From positions 1-57,147 of the forward strand of contig JACBFI010000021.1 of assembly GCA_013391385.1 (NCBI GenBank): a DNA stretch of 57,147 nucleotides, read 5' to 3'. Position numbers and translations under genes: made by a program. Positions 33,399-42,218 of this stretch are shown piece after piece; position 1 is the stretch's first letter; each line of letters begins with the position of its first letter. Source of the DNA: Sediminibacterium sp. Gen4 (GTDB lineage Bacteria; Bacteroidota; Bacteroidia; Chitinophagales; Chitinophagaceae). A model generated the notes under the pieces. It searched no databases. It had not been told where the DNA came from and saw nothing but the letters and a program-made list of their open reading frames with translations.

Positions 33399-34708
33399 TA
33401 TCTCATTTTCAGGGTAAGGATCGACATCACTACACACAATACCGTAACGATCCAAAACCTGATCGCAATTTTATTTTCATGAAATCCTTTCTTCTGATAG
33501 TGATGGTGTAATGGACTCATCAGAAAAATTCGCTTGCCCTCACCAAATTTTTTCTTCGTGTATTTGAAATAGCTCACCTGAATCATGACACTTAATAATT
33601 CGATCAGGAATACACCACAGAAAATGGGGATCAATAATTCTTTTCTAACGATGATAGCAAGTGATGCGATGATACCACCAAGTGCAAGACTTCCTGTATC
33701 ACCCATGAATACCTGTGCAGGGTATACATTGTACCATAAGAAACCAATACAGGCACCTACAAATGCACCAACGAATATGGACAACTCACCTAGATTAGGG
33801 ATGTACATTACATTCAGATAGTCTGCCAACACATAGTTACCACTCACATAGATGAATACACCCAGTGCCACGCCAATAATGGCACTCACACCAGCGGCCA
33901 ATCCATCTAAGCCATCTGTAATATTCGCACCATTAGATACTGCAGTAATGATGAATGTTACAATGAGTATATAAATGATCCAGGTATACTTCTCCGCACC
34001 TTCACCCATCCAGCTGATCAGTTTGCTGTAATTGAATTCATGATTTTTTACAAAAGGAATGGTAGTAATGGGAGTCTTTACTTTTACATACCTACGTTCT
34101 TCACCATTGATGGTTCTTGTAACGATATTGGTATCTTTTGCAAAACGTTCCCCTTGCTGTAGTGTTGCATAAGGTGTTGACACGATCTCCCTTTCCACTG
34201 TTACCGCATTGCTGAAATACAGTGTAGTACCAATGATGATGCCCAATCCTACTTGTCCAATGATCTTAGAGATACCCGCCAGACCATCACTATCTTTTTT
34301 CTTGTATGACTCTCCTTTCTGCTGTGCCGATTTTCTTGCACGTATTTTAAAGTAATCATCCAGAAACCCAATGATACCTAGCCAAACGGTACACAAAATC
34401 ATCAAACGGATATATACTTTATCCAGATTGGCAAAAAGCAAGGTGGGTATTAATATGCTCAAAAGAATAATGATACCACCCATAGTAGGTGTTCCTTTCT
34501 TCAGATGTTCACCTTGTAGTCCTAAATCTCTGACTGTTTCACCGATCTGTTTTTTCTGTAGGAATAAAATCAAACGTTTACCATACACAGTAGCGATGAC
34601 CAATGATAAAAGAACCGCCATCGCAATCCTGAAAGTCAGGAATTGAAACATACCTGCACCGGGCATGTTGAACTCCTGTTTTAGCCATGTAAATAATTGG
34701 TATAACAT
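33398..34708 (-). CDS. mraY: Phospho-MurNAc-pentapeptide transferase MraY
   Basis: A 436-residue membrane enzyme forming lipid I on undecaprenyl phosphate, with about ten helices. [40 protein letters not shown]-like [49 protein letters not shown] and [12 protein letters not shown] (HHH motif) are all present. A periplasmic-side insertion at ~170-230 ([19 protein letters not shown]) is longer than in E. coli but usual in Bacteroidota. Confidence 0.96.
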   Translation of the reverse strand: MLYQLFTWLKQEFNMPGAGMFQFLTFRIAMAVLLSLVIATVYGKRLILFLQKKQIGETVRDLGLQGEHLKKGTPTMGGIIILLSILIPTLLFANLDKVYIRLMILCTVWLGIIGFLDDYFKIRARKSAQQKGESYKKKDSDGLAGISKIIGQVGLGIIIGTTLYFSNAVTVEREIVSTPYATLQQGERFAKDTNIVTRTINGEERRYVKVKTPITTIPFVKNHEFNYSKLISWMGEGAEKYTWIIYILIVTFIITAVSNGANITDGLDGLAAGVSAIIGVALGVFIYVSGNYVLADYLNVMYIPNLGELSIFVGAFVGACIGFLWYNVYPAQVFMGDTGSLALGGIIASLAIIVRKELLIPIFCGVFLIELLSVMIQVSYFKYTKKKFGEGKRIFLMSPLHHHYQKKGFHENKIAIRFWIVTVLCVVMSILTLKMR

Positions 34709-34731
34709 GTGTTTGGTTTGTTGTGATTTGA

Positions 34732-36201
34732 TTATTTACCCAATTCTTTAAACATCTCCTGCAACACTTCTTTATCATCAAAAGCATATTTCACACCTTT
34801 GATATCCTGATATTTTTCGTGTCCCTTACCTGCTACTAAAATGATATCATCAGCGCCCGCATAACTTACCGCCATTCTAATCGCCTCCTTTCTGTCTACA
34901 ATGGAGATATATTTTCTTCTTGCTGAACTACTCAGGCCAGCTTCCATATCTTTCAAAATCATCTCAGGGTCTTCTGTTCTTGGATTATCGCTGGTTAAAA
35001 TCACTCTGTCACTCAAGTCACATGCTGTTTGTGCCATGATGGGACGTTTGGTTTTATCTCTATCACCACCACAACCAACAACCGTAATGACCTGCTCATG
35101 TCCTTTTCTTAATTTCTTAATGGTCATTAAAACATTTTCCAATGCATCAGGAGTATGTGCATAGTCTACTATACCAATAATGAGTCCACTGCTGATCACA
35201 TAATCAAATCTGCCCTCTGCACCACTCAACATGCTTAACTGTGTGAGTACTTCATCACTCTCTTCTCCTAAACAAATTGCAGCTCCATATACAGCCAACA
35301 GATTATAAGCGTTGAACTCACCGATCAAGCGGAAATGAACTTCTTTGTCATTCACTGTCATTACCAAACCTGTCAATGCATTTTCCAGAATCTTGCCTTT
35401 GAAGGATGCCAATGTTTTGAGGCTGTATAAATATTTGGTTGCTTGTGTATTTTGCAACATCACTTCCCCACGTTTATCATCTGCATTTGAAATAGCAAAA
35501 GCCGATGCAGGCAAATGATCGAAGAATGATTTTTTTACACGGATATACTCTTCAAAAGTTTTATGGTAGTCTAAATGATCATGTGTGATATTGCTAAACA
35601 ATGCACCGGTAAACTGTAATCCTGTAATGCGATGCTGATGAATAGCGTGGCTGCTACACTCCATAAAAACATGACTACATCCGGAATCAACCATGAGCCT
35701 GAGTAATGCATTCAGATTTACCGCATCAGGTGTAGTATGTGTAGCAGGAATAATATCATTCCCAATCTGATTCTGCACTGTACTGATCAATCCACATTTA
35801 TATCCCAGCCTGCTGAATAATTTAAAGAGTACAGTAGCAATGGTTGTTTTTCCGTTTGTTCCTGTTACACCCACCAATTTTACTTTGGTAGAAGGTTCAT
35901 CATAAAACTGATGTGCCATAAAAGCCACGGCTTCTTGTGTATCATTCACCTCCAAATAAGTCACCCCTTCACTAAAACCGGAAGGCATTGTATCACATAC
36001 AATTACTGTTGCACCTGCTTCTACTGCTTTATCAATGAATTGATGTCCATCTGAAACTGCTCCTCTGATCGCTACAAATACATTGCCCTTTTCCAGTTTT
36101 CTGGAATCGATCTGAATACCGGTTACAGTAATATCTGTACTACCATGTACCTGCTTCAGATGCACTTTGTATAATATGTCTTGCAGTTTTGTCATTTTCA
36201 T
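34732..36201 (-). CDS. murE: UDP-MurNAc-tripeptide ligase MurE, probably meso-diaminopimelate-adding
   Basis: A 489-residue Mur ligase. [19 protein letters not shown] is the P-loop, [18 protein letters not shown] the ligase motif, and [14 protein letters not shown] and [16 protein letters not shown] the C-terminal ones. The [13 protein letters not shown] stretch contains the DNPR motif known to specify meso-diaminopimelate rather than lysine. ATG 36201 follows directly after the ftsI stop (36202-36204); an alternative ATG is 36195. Confidence 0.96.
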   Translation of the reverse strand: MKMTKLQDILYKVHLKQVHGSTDITVTGIQIDSRKLEKGNVFVAIRGAVSDGHQFIDKAVEAGATVIVCDTMPSGFSEGVTYLEVNDTQEAVAFMAHQFYDEPSTKVKLVGVTGTNGKTTIATVLFKLFSRLGYKCGLISTVQNQIGNDIIPATHTTPDAVNLNALLRLMVDSGCSHVFMECSSHAIHQHRITGLQFTGALFSNITHDHLDYHKTFEEYIRVKKSFFDHLPASAFAISNADDKRGEVMLQNTQATKYLYSLKTLASFKGKILENALTGLVMTVNDKEVHFRLIGEFNAYNLLAVYGAAICLGEESDEVLTQLSMLSGAEGRFDYVISSGLIIGIVDYAHTPDALENVLMTIKKLRKGHEQVITVVGCGGDRDKTKRPIMAQTACDLSDRVILTSDNPRTEDPEMILKDMEAGLSSSARRKYISIVDRKEAIRMAVSYAGADDIILVAGKGHEKYQDIKGVKYAFDDKEVLQEMFKELGK

Positions 36202-38313
36202 TTAATTAAGCGCGATATTGACCAGTTGTCCTTTGGCAAATTGTTGTCCGGGTAATATCGATTGAGCAACTACTTTTCCTTTTCCCTGTACCTGTACTTT
36301 TAATCCTAAATTCTCACACAGATAAACCACATCTTTCAATCCCATTCCTTTTAGTAGAGGCATGGCTTTATCAGAAACTTGTTTGGCTTGAATCGTAACT
36401 GTACTATTCTTTCCACTCATCGCCACCCACTCATCTGCCCTACGAGATGAATCCTTGAATGGGATATTCAATTTTTGTGTCACAGTTGTCACATCCGGTT
36501 TGAAACCTGCATACATGAAATAACTGCTATCTAATTTTGCTTGCTGCTTTGCAATATTGCCTACACGTACATAGGTGCTGAATAATCTATCAGCGATTTC
36601 TTTAAATACAGGTCCGGCTACCGAACCACCATAGTATACAGCTGCATGTGGCTTATTCTTGATCACTACTATACAAGTATATTGGGGATCATTAGCAGGA
36701 AAATAACCGGCAAAAGAAGATTGATAAATCTTGTCAGCATATCCTCTGTTACCATTGGCAACCAAAGCTGTACCTGTTTTACCGGCAACTGCATAAGGCG
36801 ATCCTTTGAAAAGCAAGGCAGCTGTACCCGATATACAAACACCTTCCAAACATTCTCTTAGCTGTTTCAATGTTTCATCACTGCAGATTTTCTCATCAAC
36901 CACTGTTGGAGCAAATGATTTTTGAAGCACACCCTCTTCTTTGATAGCAGATACCAAATAGGGCTTCATCATCTTACCATCATTGGCCACAGCATTGTAA
37001 AGCGATAAGGTTTGCAATGGACTCACCGCCAAATTGTAACCGAATGCCATCCATGGCAAAGTGGTAGGCCCCCAAAGTTTATGTCCGGGTTTGAAAATGG
37101 TTGGATTACGTTCACCGGTTAGATCGATACCTGTGAGTGTATCCATTCTCATTTTTTTCAGGTGCGCAATAAAACGAGAAGGATTGGATGCATAGTGCGC
37201 AGAAGCTAGTTTCGCCATCCCAACATTGGAACTCAACTCGAATGCTTGCTTGACTGAAACAATATTTCTTCCATGCTTTTCGCTATCATACACCACCTGA
37301 CCGGCAGTTTTCCAAGTACCACCCTCTAAATCCACACCTTGATTCAAACTGATTTTTTTGTCTTCCAGCAAAGCCATCATAGTAGCTAGCTTGAAAGTAG
37401 AACCGGGTTCAGATGGACTGATTGCATAGTTAAAGTCTTCCCAGTAGTTGCCCTCTCCTCTTTTTCCTAAATTGGCAATGGCTTTGATCTTACCGGTTTT
37501 GGTTTCCATCACGATCGCTGTTCCATATTCAGCTTCGTTTTTGATCATCATTTTCATCAAGGCATTCTCCGTCACTTCCTGAATGAAAACATCAATGGTA
37601 CTTACAATGTCTTTGCCTGTCTCAGGTTCAATTTCATAGGTATCTGCATCAACCGGAACATGAACACCACCTGCAATAGATCGAACCAATTGTTTGCCGT
37701 TTCTTCCTTTTAGGATGCTATCATAAGTCATTTCCAATCCTACCTTATTCGCATCTCTTGCCAAACCGATGGTTCTAAAGGCCAGCATTTTGTATGGGTT
37801 CAGACGAATGGTTTTTTCATTAGCGATCATGCCACTCTTATACCTACCCAAACGAAACAGCGGGAATTTTCTCAATTGCTCGTATTCACGGAAAGAGATT
37901 TTCTTTTTTAGCAGGAAATACGCATCGTTGTTTTTATAGCCTTGCTTTAATAAAGCTTTATAATCTTCCTTAGACTGATCTTTAAAAAGATCTGCCAAAT
38001 AATAACTCAGAGAATCAATGTTCTCACGAAACAACAATCCATTTTTTGCGCGGAGCGATTCTACCCTGAAATCCATGTAGATATCGAACTGAGGAATACT
38101 GGTACTGAGCATTTGTCCGTCTTCACTATAAATGGTGCCACGCTCAGCTTCTATTTCGTCGATGCGTTGATGAAGACTGTCGCTCATACTTCTCCAATAG
38201 CCACCTTCTACTTGCTGAATGTATACCGCCTTACCAAAAATGGCGATACAAACAGCCACCACCAGTATATAACTGAGGTATACACGCCAAAGTATGTCGC
38301 GTTTTACTTCCAA
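36202..38313 (-). CDS. ftsI: Division-specific penicillin-binding protein (FtsI/PBP3) with PASTA domain
   Basis: A 703-residue class B transpeptidase. An N-terminal membrane anchor spans about 12-30. The catalytic motifs are STFK at 305-308, SSN at 361-363 and KTGT at 512-515. A C-terminal PASTA domain (about 646-703, MPLLKGMGLKDVVYLCENLG) is present, found in Spo0-type and many Bacteroidota FtsI proteins but not in E. coli. Starts MEVKRDILWRVYL. It overlaps none of its neighbours; a word array separates it from ftsL. Confidence 0.95.
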   Translation of the reverse strand: MEVKRDILWRVYLSYILVVAVCIAIFGKAVYIQQVEGGYWRSMSDSLHQRIDEIEAERGTIYSEDGQMLSTSIPQFDIYMDFRVESLRAKNGLLFRENIDSLSYYLADLFKDQSKEDYKALLKQGYKNNDAYFLLKKKISFREYEQLRKFPLFRLGRYKSGMIANEKTIRLNPYKMLAFRTIGLARDANKVGLEMTYDSILKGRNGKQLVRSIAGGVHVPVDADTYEIEPETGKDIVSTIDVFIQEVTENALMKMMIKNEAEYGTAIVMETKTGKIKAIANLGKRGEGNYWEDFNYAISPSEPGSTFKLATMMALLEDKKISLNQGVDLEGGTWKTAGQVVYDSEKHGRNIVSVKQAFELSSNVGMAKLASAHYASNPSRFIAHLKKMRMDTLTGIDLTGERNPTIFKPGHKLWGPTTLPWMAFGYNLAVSPLQTLSLYNAVANDGKMMKPYLVSAIKEEGVLQKSFAPTVVDEKICSDETLKQLRECLEGVCISGTAALLFKGSPYAVAGKTGTALVANGNRGYADKIYQSSFAGYFPANDPQYTCIVVIKNKPHAAVYYGGSVAGPVFKEIADRLFSTYVRVGNIAKQQAKLDSSYFMYAGFKPDVTTVTQKLNIPFKDSSRRADEWVAMSGKNSTVTIQAKQVSDKAMPLLKGMGLKDVVYLCENLGLKVQVQGKGKVVAQSILPGQQFAKGQLVNIALN

Positions 38314-38356
38314 GGTAGGGTACGGTTTTTATAAGTCAGTCAATCCAAAAAAAATC

Positions 38357-38402
38357 CATTCACAATTCACAATTCACCTTTCACTCTTCACTTCTCACTC
38401 TT
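38357..38402. repeat. Word array (ATTCACA/TTCACNN words) between ftsI and ftsL
   Basis: ATTCACA-ATTCACA-ATTCACC-TTTCACT-CTTCACT-TCTCACT in successive 7-base words on the plus strand. The ftsL stop codon (38388-38390) and its last codons are built from these words. The inverted counterpart of ATTCACCATTCAC occurs at 27178, not locally. Confidence 0.75.
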
Positions 38403-38711
38403 CAACCTCACCGGCGTCTCCTTAATCACTTTCAATCCCAACGGCTCTGTCGCCTTAATCACTTGCTGCTCTTCACTCTTAAACATCACTTCACTCTTCA
38501 GTGTCTTGTATTCATATTGCAGTTCTTTCAACTGCTTTGTTGTATTGTTGATATTCCGAATTGTTCTATCAGCCATATGTCCGTTAGCGATATATAAAAC
38601 CGCCAGAAAAGACAGAAAAAGAAAAAACGGAATGTTCTTCAGTATCCACTGATAGTTGAATAAACCTTTCAGCGGATTTTTTTGCGTTTGTATTTTTTCT
38701 GACTCGGACAT
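38388..38711 (-). CDS. ftsL: FtsL-like cell division protein
   Basis: A 107-residue small bitopic protein at the FtsL position between rsmH and ftsI. A short basic cytoplasmic part (about 30 residues) precedes one transmembrane helix (IPFFLFLSFLAVLYIANG) and a periplasmic coiled coil (IRNINNTTKQLKELQYEYKT). The sequence is poorly conserved as for all FtsL proteins, so the call rests on context, size and topology. ATG 38711 was preferred; the longer frame from 38768 runs through a repeat array. The C-terminal residues KSEK are encoded by array words. Confidence 0.85.
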   Translation of the reverse strand: MSESEKIQTQKNPLKGLFNYQWILKNIPFFLFLSFLAVLYIANGHMADRTIRNINNTTKQLKELQYEYKTLKSEVMFKSEEQQVIKATEPLGLKVIKETPVRLKSEK

Positions 38712-38717
38712 TTTTTT

Positions 38718-38784
38718 AGTTGACAGATGATAGTTGACAGTTGACAGAAAAAAATATTCACCATTCACAATTCACAATTCACTT
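38718..38784. repeat. Word arrays (TTGACAG and ATTCACA words) between ftsL and rsmH
   Basis: GTTGACA-GATGATA-GTTGACA-GTTGACA at 38719-38746, then ATTCACC-ATTCACA-ATTCACA-ATTCACT at 38757-38784, ending at the rsmH stop region. Two word types lie side by side and in the same gap. Confidence 0.75.
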
Positions 38785-38785
38785 C

Positions 38786-39691
38786 TTACACCCTCTCCGC
38801 CACTCTCAACTTTGCACTTCTGCTTCTGCTATTTTGTTTCAGCTCTTCTGCTGATGCTGTTATTGGTTTTTTTGTGATCACTTTCAGCACTTGCTCTTTC
38901 ACTACAGGCAACAGCGGGTTATCAGGTGTTTCGTCGAAACTCCCCTGCCGGAAAAAGTTCTTTACCAGCCTGTCTTCTATAGAATGGAAAGTGATGATGG
39001 CAATACGACCACCTGTTTTAAGTACAGCAGGAACCTGCTGCAACATTTCTTTCAATGCCCCCATTTCGTCGTTCACTTCCATACGAAGCGCCTGGAATAC
39101 CTGAGCCAAGTACTTGTTCGGATTTCCTTTCACCACTGGGCTTATCAATGCCTTGAACTGTTCGATGGTTTGTACCTGGATATGATGGCGTTGTTGAACG
39201 ATTTGCTTGGCCAGTGTTTTTGAATTACTGACTTCGCCATACTGTTCAAACAATTTGTGCAATTGTTGTTCGGTATATCCTTTTACAATATCTGCAGCAC
39301 TGAGCGATTGGCGTCTATCCATCCGCATATCCAATGGACCGGAGAAGCGAATAGAGAAGCCGCGATCACCTTCATCAAACTGGTGACTGCTAACACCCAG
39401 ATCAGCGAGAATACCATCAACTGCCTGTACTTCATGCAAACGAAGAAAGCGTTGCAGGTGACGAAAGTTTTGCGGTACAAAGACTACGCGACTATCATCC
39501 GGAATATTTTTCTGCGCATCTGCATCTTGATCAAAGGCAAAGAGTTTACCTTTTTCATTCAACTGCGCCAATATTCCTCTGCTATGTCCACCACCACCGA
39601 AAGTGCAATCCACATATACACCATCGGGCTTGATCGACAAACCTTCCAGGGTTTCATGATAGAGGACGGGGATATGATAACCGTTTTTCAA
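38786..39691 (-). CDS. rsmH: 16S rRNA (cytosine(1402)-N(4))-methyltransferase RsmH
   Basis: A 301-residue SAM-dependent methyltransferase (MraW). HIPVLYHETLEGLSI begins the conserved region; VDCTFGGGGHSRGIL is the SAM motif, GILADLGVSSHQFDEGDRGFS the second, and IAIITFHSIEDRLVKNFF the C-terminal motif. The most likely start is TTG 39691, giving KNGYHIPVLYHET. A longer frame from ATG 39757 would run through the TTTGAAAA array and encode an FKFSNFQIFKL extension; I think this is leader, not protein. Confidence 0.94.
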   Translation of the reverse strand: MKNGYHIPVLYHETLEGLSIKPDGVYVDCTFGGGGHSRGILAQLNEKGKLFAFDQDADAQKNIPDDSRVVFVPQNFRHLQRFLRLHEVQAVDGILADLGVSSHQFDEGDRGFSIRFSGPLDMRMDRRQSLSAADIVKGYTEQQLHKLFEQYGEVSNSKTLAKQIVQQRHHIQVQTIEQFKALISPVVKGNPNKYLAQVFQALRMEVNDEMGALKEMLQQVPAVLKTGGRIAIITFHSIEDRLVKNFFRQGSFDETPDNPLLPVVKEQVLKVITKKPITASAEELKQNSRSRSAKLRVAERV

Positions 39692-39838
39692 TTTGAAAAT
39701 TTGAAAATTTGAAAATTTGAAAATTGAAATGACTGAGAATGAAAACGGACTAAACAAAAGTTGATCCCGAAAGCAACATGATTCATTTTCAAATTTTCAA
39801 ATTGCCTCATTTTCAAATTGCGTTCATTTTCAAATTTT
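39689..39838. repeat. Word-palindrome array, TTTGAAAA words, between rsmH and mraZ
   Basis: Four perfect tandem TTTGAAAA octamers (39692-39723) on the plus strand are balanced by TTTTCAAA words at 39786-39838 in reverse sense (for example CATTTTCAAATTTTCAAATT). The mraZ stop TGA (39830-39832) lies within a word. The same octamers recur at 49556-49587, in the atpD-atpC gap. Confidence 0.88.
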
Positions 39839-40279
39839 TTCAGTCATCACTTCCTGCGCCAGGCTACTGAAAGCTTCTGGTGAGAAATCCTCAAAGAGCT
39901 GTTTGTACTTACCGGCATCCCAGATTTCGAAACGATCCATTGCGGCGGCAAGGATGATATCCTTACCTAATCCGGCAAACTCCTTCAGTGAAGCAGGCAA
40001 CAGCATACGACCGGCATTATCCAGTTCTATTTCTGTAGCACCACCCAAAAACTGACGGCGGAATTGACGTACTTTGGGGTCGAAATCATTCAACTGGCTG
40101 ATCTTAGCAATGATCAATTCCCAACTTTTCAAAGGATACAACGTGAGACATTTTTCGAAACCACGGCTGAGTATGAAACGGCTCTCCCCCTCCGGCAACT
40201 GTTTTTTCAGTCCGCCCGGAAGCAGGAAACGCCCTTTCGCGTCAACTGTAGCTTCGTATTCTCCGTGAAATCCGGTCAT
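39830..40279 (-). CDS. mraZ: Transcriptional regulator MraZ
   Basis: A 149-residue protein with two SpoVT-AbrB-like folds. DAKGRFLLPGGLKKQ near residues 14-28 and DNAGRMLLPASLKEF near 90 are the paired DxxGRxxLP motifs. MraZ rings bind repeated GTGGG boxes in front of their own operon and control the division cluster. ATG 40279 (MTGFHGEYEATVDAKG) was preferred over 40318 because the latter would start inside the operator repeats. First gene of the cluster. Confidence 0.95.
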   Translation of the reverse strand: MTGFHGEYEATVDAKGRFLLPGGLKKQLPEGESRFILSRGFEKCLTLYPLKSWELIIAKISQLNDFDPKVRQFRRQFLGGATEIELDNAGRMLLPASLKEFAGLGKDIILAAAMDRFEIWDAGKYKQLFEDFSPEAFSSLAQEVMTEKI

Positions 40280-40303
40280 TGGTGAATAAATATTTTTAAG
40301 ATT

Positions 40304-40338
40304 ACCACTTGTTGACACAAAATAACACTTTTTCCCAC
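40304..40338 (-). promoter_or_regulatory. MraZ operator, four GTGNN boxes at exact 10-bp spacing
   Basis: Read on the minus strand: GTGGG-N5-GTGTT-N5-GTGTC-N5-GTGGT. On the plus strand the CAC triplets are at 40306, 40316, 40326 and 40336. The first and last boxes match best to the GTGGG half-site known for MraZ binding in other bacteria. Located 25-59 bases before the mraZ start. Confidence 0.88.
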
Positions 40339-40395
40339 TTTTAACCCGTATTTGGGAAGACTCTATTTATCCACAAATAAAAAATCGCTGTAATA

Positions 40396-40408
40396 CAATA
40401 CTGTATTG
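40396..40408. promoter_or_regulatory. CAATAC-T-GTATTG dyad in the divergent mraZ/DUF3052 region
   Basis: A perfect 6-bp dyad with one-base spacer, extended by AT-rich sequence, in the 250-base gap between mraZ and the gene at 40531. Possible operator; no partner known. Confidence 0.35.
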
Positions 40409-40530
40409 AATTATAGGGGATCAACCGAAAAGAGCATGTGAATGAAATGTGGATTCCTGTGAATAGCAGGTGGAAAACCATCCAAAAGCCTTAATAGCCT
40501 TATATTTTATTGAAAATCAATCTTTAAAGA

Positions 40531-40935
40531 ATGTCATCCATGAAGCCTACCGGCTATTCCGGAAAACCCATCTGGCAGAAACTGGGTATTAAGCCCGAAA
40601 CCCGCATCAGGCTTGTGTCAGCACCGGAACACTATGAGCAAATGATCGGTTTGCCGATTAGCCAACAAGTGGTAAAAAGTGGGGAAGCCGATTTGATTCA
40701 TTGCTTTGTTACCAGCCGGCAAGAACTCACAAGCATCTTCCCAAAACTCACCACCCAAACAGCCCCGGGTGGCTGTATTTGGATATCCTGGTATAAAAAG
40801 TCCGCAGGAATTCCCACCGATCTTACAGAAGATACCATCCGATCAATAGTGCTGTCTACAGACTGGGTAGATGTGAAAGTATGCGCGGTCAGTGAACAAT
40901 GGAGTGGACTGAAGATCATGAAAAGAAAGAAATGA
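40531..40935 (+). CDS. DUF3052-like protein
   Basis: A 134-residue soluble protein. The N-terminal KPTGYSGKPIWQKLGIKPET and RIRLVSAPEHYEQMIG follow the DUF3052 pattern (GYSGTPLxxKLGIKPG..LxxAPxxY). The C-terminal ISWYKKSAGIPTDLTEDTIR and WVDVKVCAVSEQWSGLKI complete it. The function is unknown. Divergent from mraZ; followed 53 bases later by queA. Confidence 0.75.
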   Translation: MSSMKPTGYSGKPIWQKLGIKPETRIRLVSAPEHYEQMIGLPISQQVVKSGEADLIHCFVTSRQELTSIFPKLTTQTAPGGCIWISWYKKSAGIPTDLTEDTIRSIVLSTDWVDVKVCAVSEQWSGLKIMKRKK

Positions 40936-40959
40936 TCACTCCACAGCAAGCTTCCTCAT

Positions 40960-40967
40960 TAACTTTG
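40960..40967 (+). promoter_or_regulatory. Candidate -7 element for queA
   Basis: TAACTTTG exactly matches TAnnTTTG and is followed by CCGC, as in the atpD promoter (TACCTTTGCCGCC). It lies 21 bases before ATG 40989. Confidence 0.5.
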
Positions 40968-40988
40968 CCGCTCACTTGAATATTGGAT

Positions 40989-42218
40989 ATGCATCCCAAA
41001 GACTTATCGATACAAGATTTCAGTTACGATTTACCGGATGAACGCATTGCCCGTTACCCTGTTGAAGAAAGAGACCTGAGTAAATTATTGATCTATCAAA
41101 ATGCAAGTATTACTACTGATGTATATCGCTCATTGCCTGAACTGCTGCCTCCAGATACACTGTTGATATTTAATAATACCAAAGTAGTAGAAGCCCGTTT
41201 ACATTTTTATAAACCCACCGGAGGCGCCATCGAAATATTTTGTCTGGAGCCCGATGACCGTTATGCAGATGTAACAACTGCTATGATGCAAAAGCAACAA
41301 GTGTACTGGAAATGTCTGGTCGGTGGCGCAAAAAAATGGAAAGAAGGTCAACTCTCTTTATCATTTAACTGGAAGGATCAACAAGTACAAGTATTGGCAG
41401 AAAAACTAGCTGTACATTCCGATGCATTTATCATTTTATTTCAATGGAGTGAAGCAGACCTTTCCTTTGCAGATGTTTTACATCATGCAGGTAATCTTCC
41501 ACTCCCACCTTATATGGATCGTGATGTTGAAGATGCAGATAAAGAGCGTTACCAAACAGTGTACGCGAAATACGATGGTTCTGTAGCAGCACCCACAGCT
41601 GGTTTGCATTTCACAACTCCCTTGCTAACACGATTGGCTGAAAAAAATATTCATTCTGAATTCGTAACACTACATGTAGGCGCCGGCACTTTTAAACCGG
41701 TGAAAGCATCCGTAATGCAAGATCATGACATGCATGCTGAATATATTGATGTGAGCATTGAATCAATTGAAACCATTAGAAAAGCATTATCACACAACAT
41801 CATCACAGTAGGTACCACTTCTTTACGTACTGTCGAAAGTTTATACTGGCTAGGTAAGAAAATTATCGATCAACCTTCTATCGCTTTTCAAGAGCTTACT
41901 GTTGGACAATGGGACCCCTATGAAAATACCGGTGTACTACCAACACCAGATGCTGCACTATTCGCACTTGAAAATTATTTGCGTGAAAGAAAACGATACC
42001 GATTGATCACTAAAACAAGTATCATCATTGCACCGGGTTATACTTTCAAGATCATGAAAGCTTTGATCACGAATTTTCATCAACCACAGTCTACACTACT
42101 ACTATTGGTAGCAGCAATAACTGGAAGCAACTGGAGAAATATTTATCAATACGCACTTGATCACGATTTTCGATTCCTGAGTTATGGAGATGGATCCTTA
42201 TTGTGGAAACAGGATTAA
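40989..42218 (+). CDS. queA: S-adenosylmethionine:tRNA ribosyltransferase-isomerase QueA
   Basis: A 409-residue enzyme that forms epoxyqueuosine in tRNA by ribosyl transfer from SAM. FSYDLPDERIARYPVEERDLSKLL is the N-terminal family pattern (given here in part), LLIFNNTKVVEARLHF, GNLPLPPYMDRDVE-like NLPLPPYMDRD, YDGSVAAPTAGLHFT and VTLHVGAGTFKPVK are diagnostic. An additional ~50 residues are longer than in E. coli, usual in Bacteroidota. ATG 40989 was chosen over TTG 40983. The stop overlaps the convergent kinase stop by four bases. Confidence 0.95.
   Translation: MHPKDLSIQDFSYDLPDERIARYPVEERDLSKLLIYQNASITTDVYRSLPELLPPDTLLIFNNTKVVEARLHFYKPTGGAIEIFCLEPDDRYADVTTAMMQKQQVYWKCLVGGAKKWKEGQLSLSFNWKDQQVQVLAEKLAVHSDAFIILFQWSEADLSFADVLHHAGNLPLPPYMDRDVEDADKERYQTVYAKYDGSVAAPTAGLHFTTPLLTRLAEKNIHSEFVTLHVGAGTFKPVKASVMQDHDMHAEYIDVSIESIETIRKALSHNIITVGTTSLRTVESLYWLGKKIIDQPSIAFQELTVGQWDPYENTGVLPTPDAALFALENYLRERKRYRLITKTSIIIAPGYTFKIMKALITNFHQPQSTLLLLVAAITGSNWRNIYQYALDHDFRFLSYGDGSLLWKQD

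Noticed and set aside
23829-40279. Missing ddl and murF as evidence for deletion in the division cluster
   Set aside because: These genes are usually outside the cluster in Bacteroidota, so their absence is ordinary.
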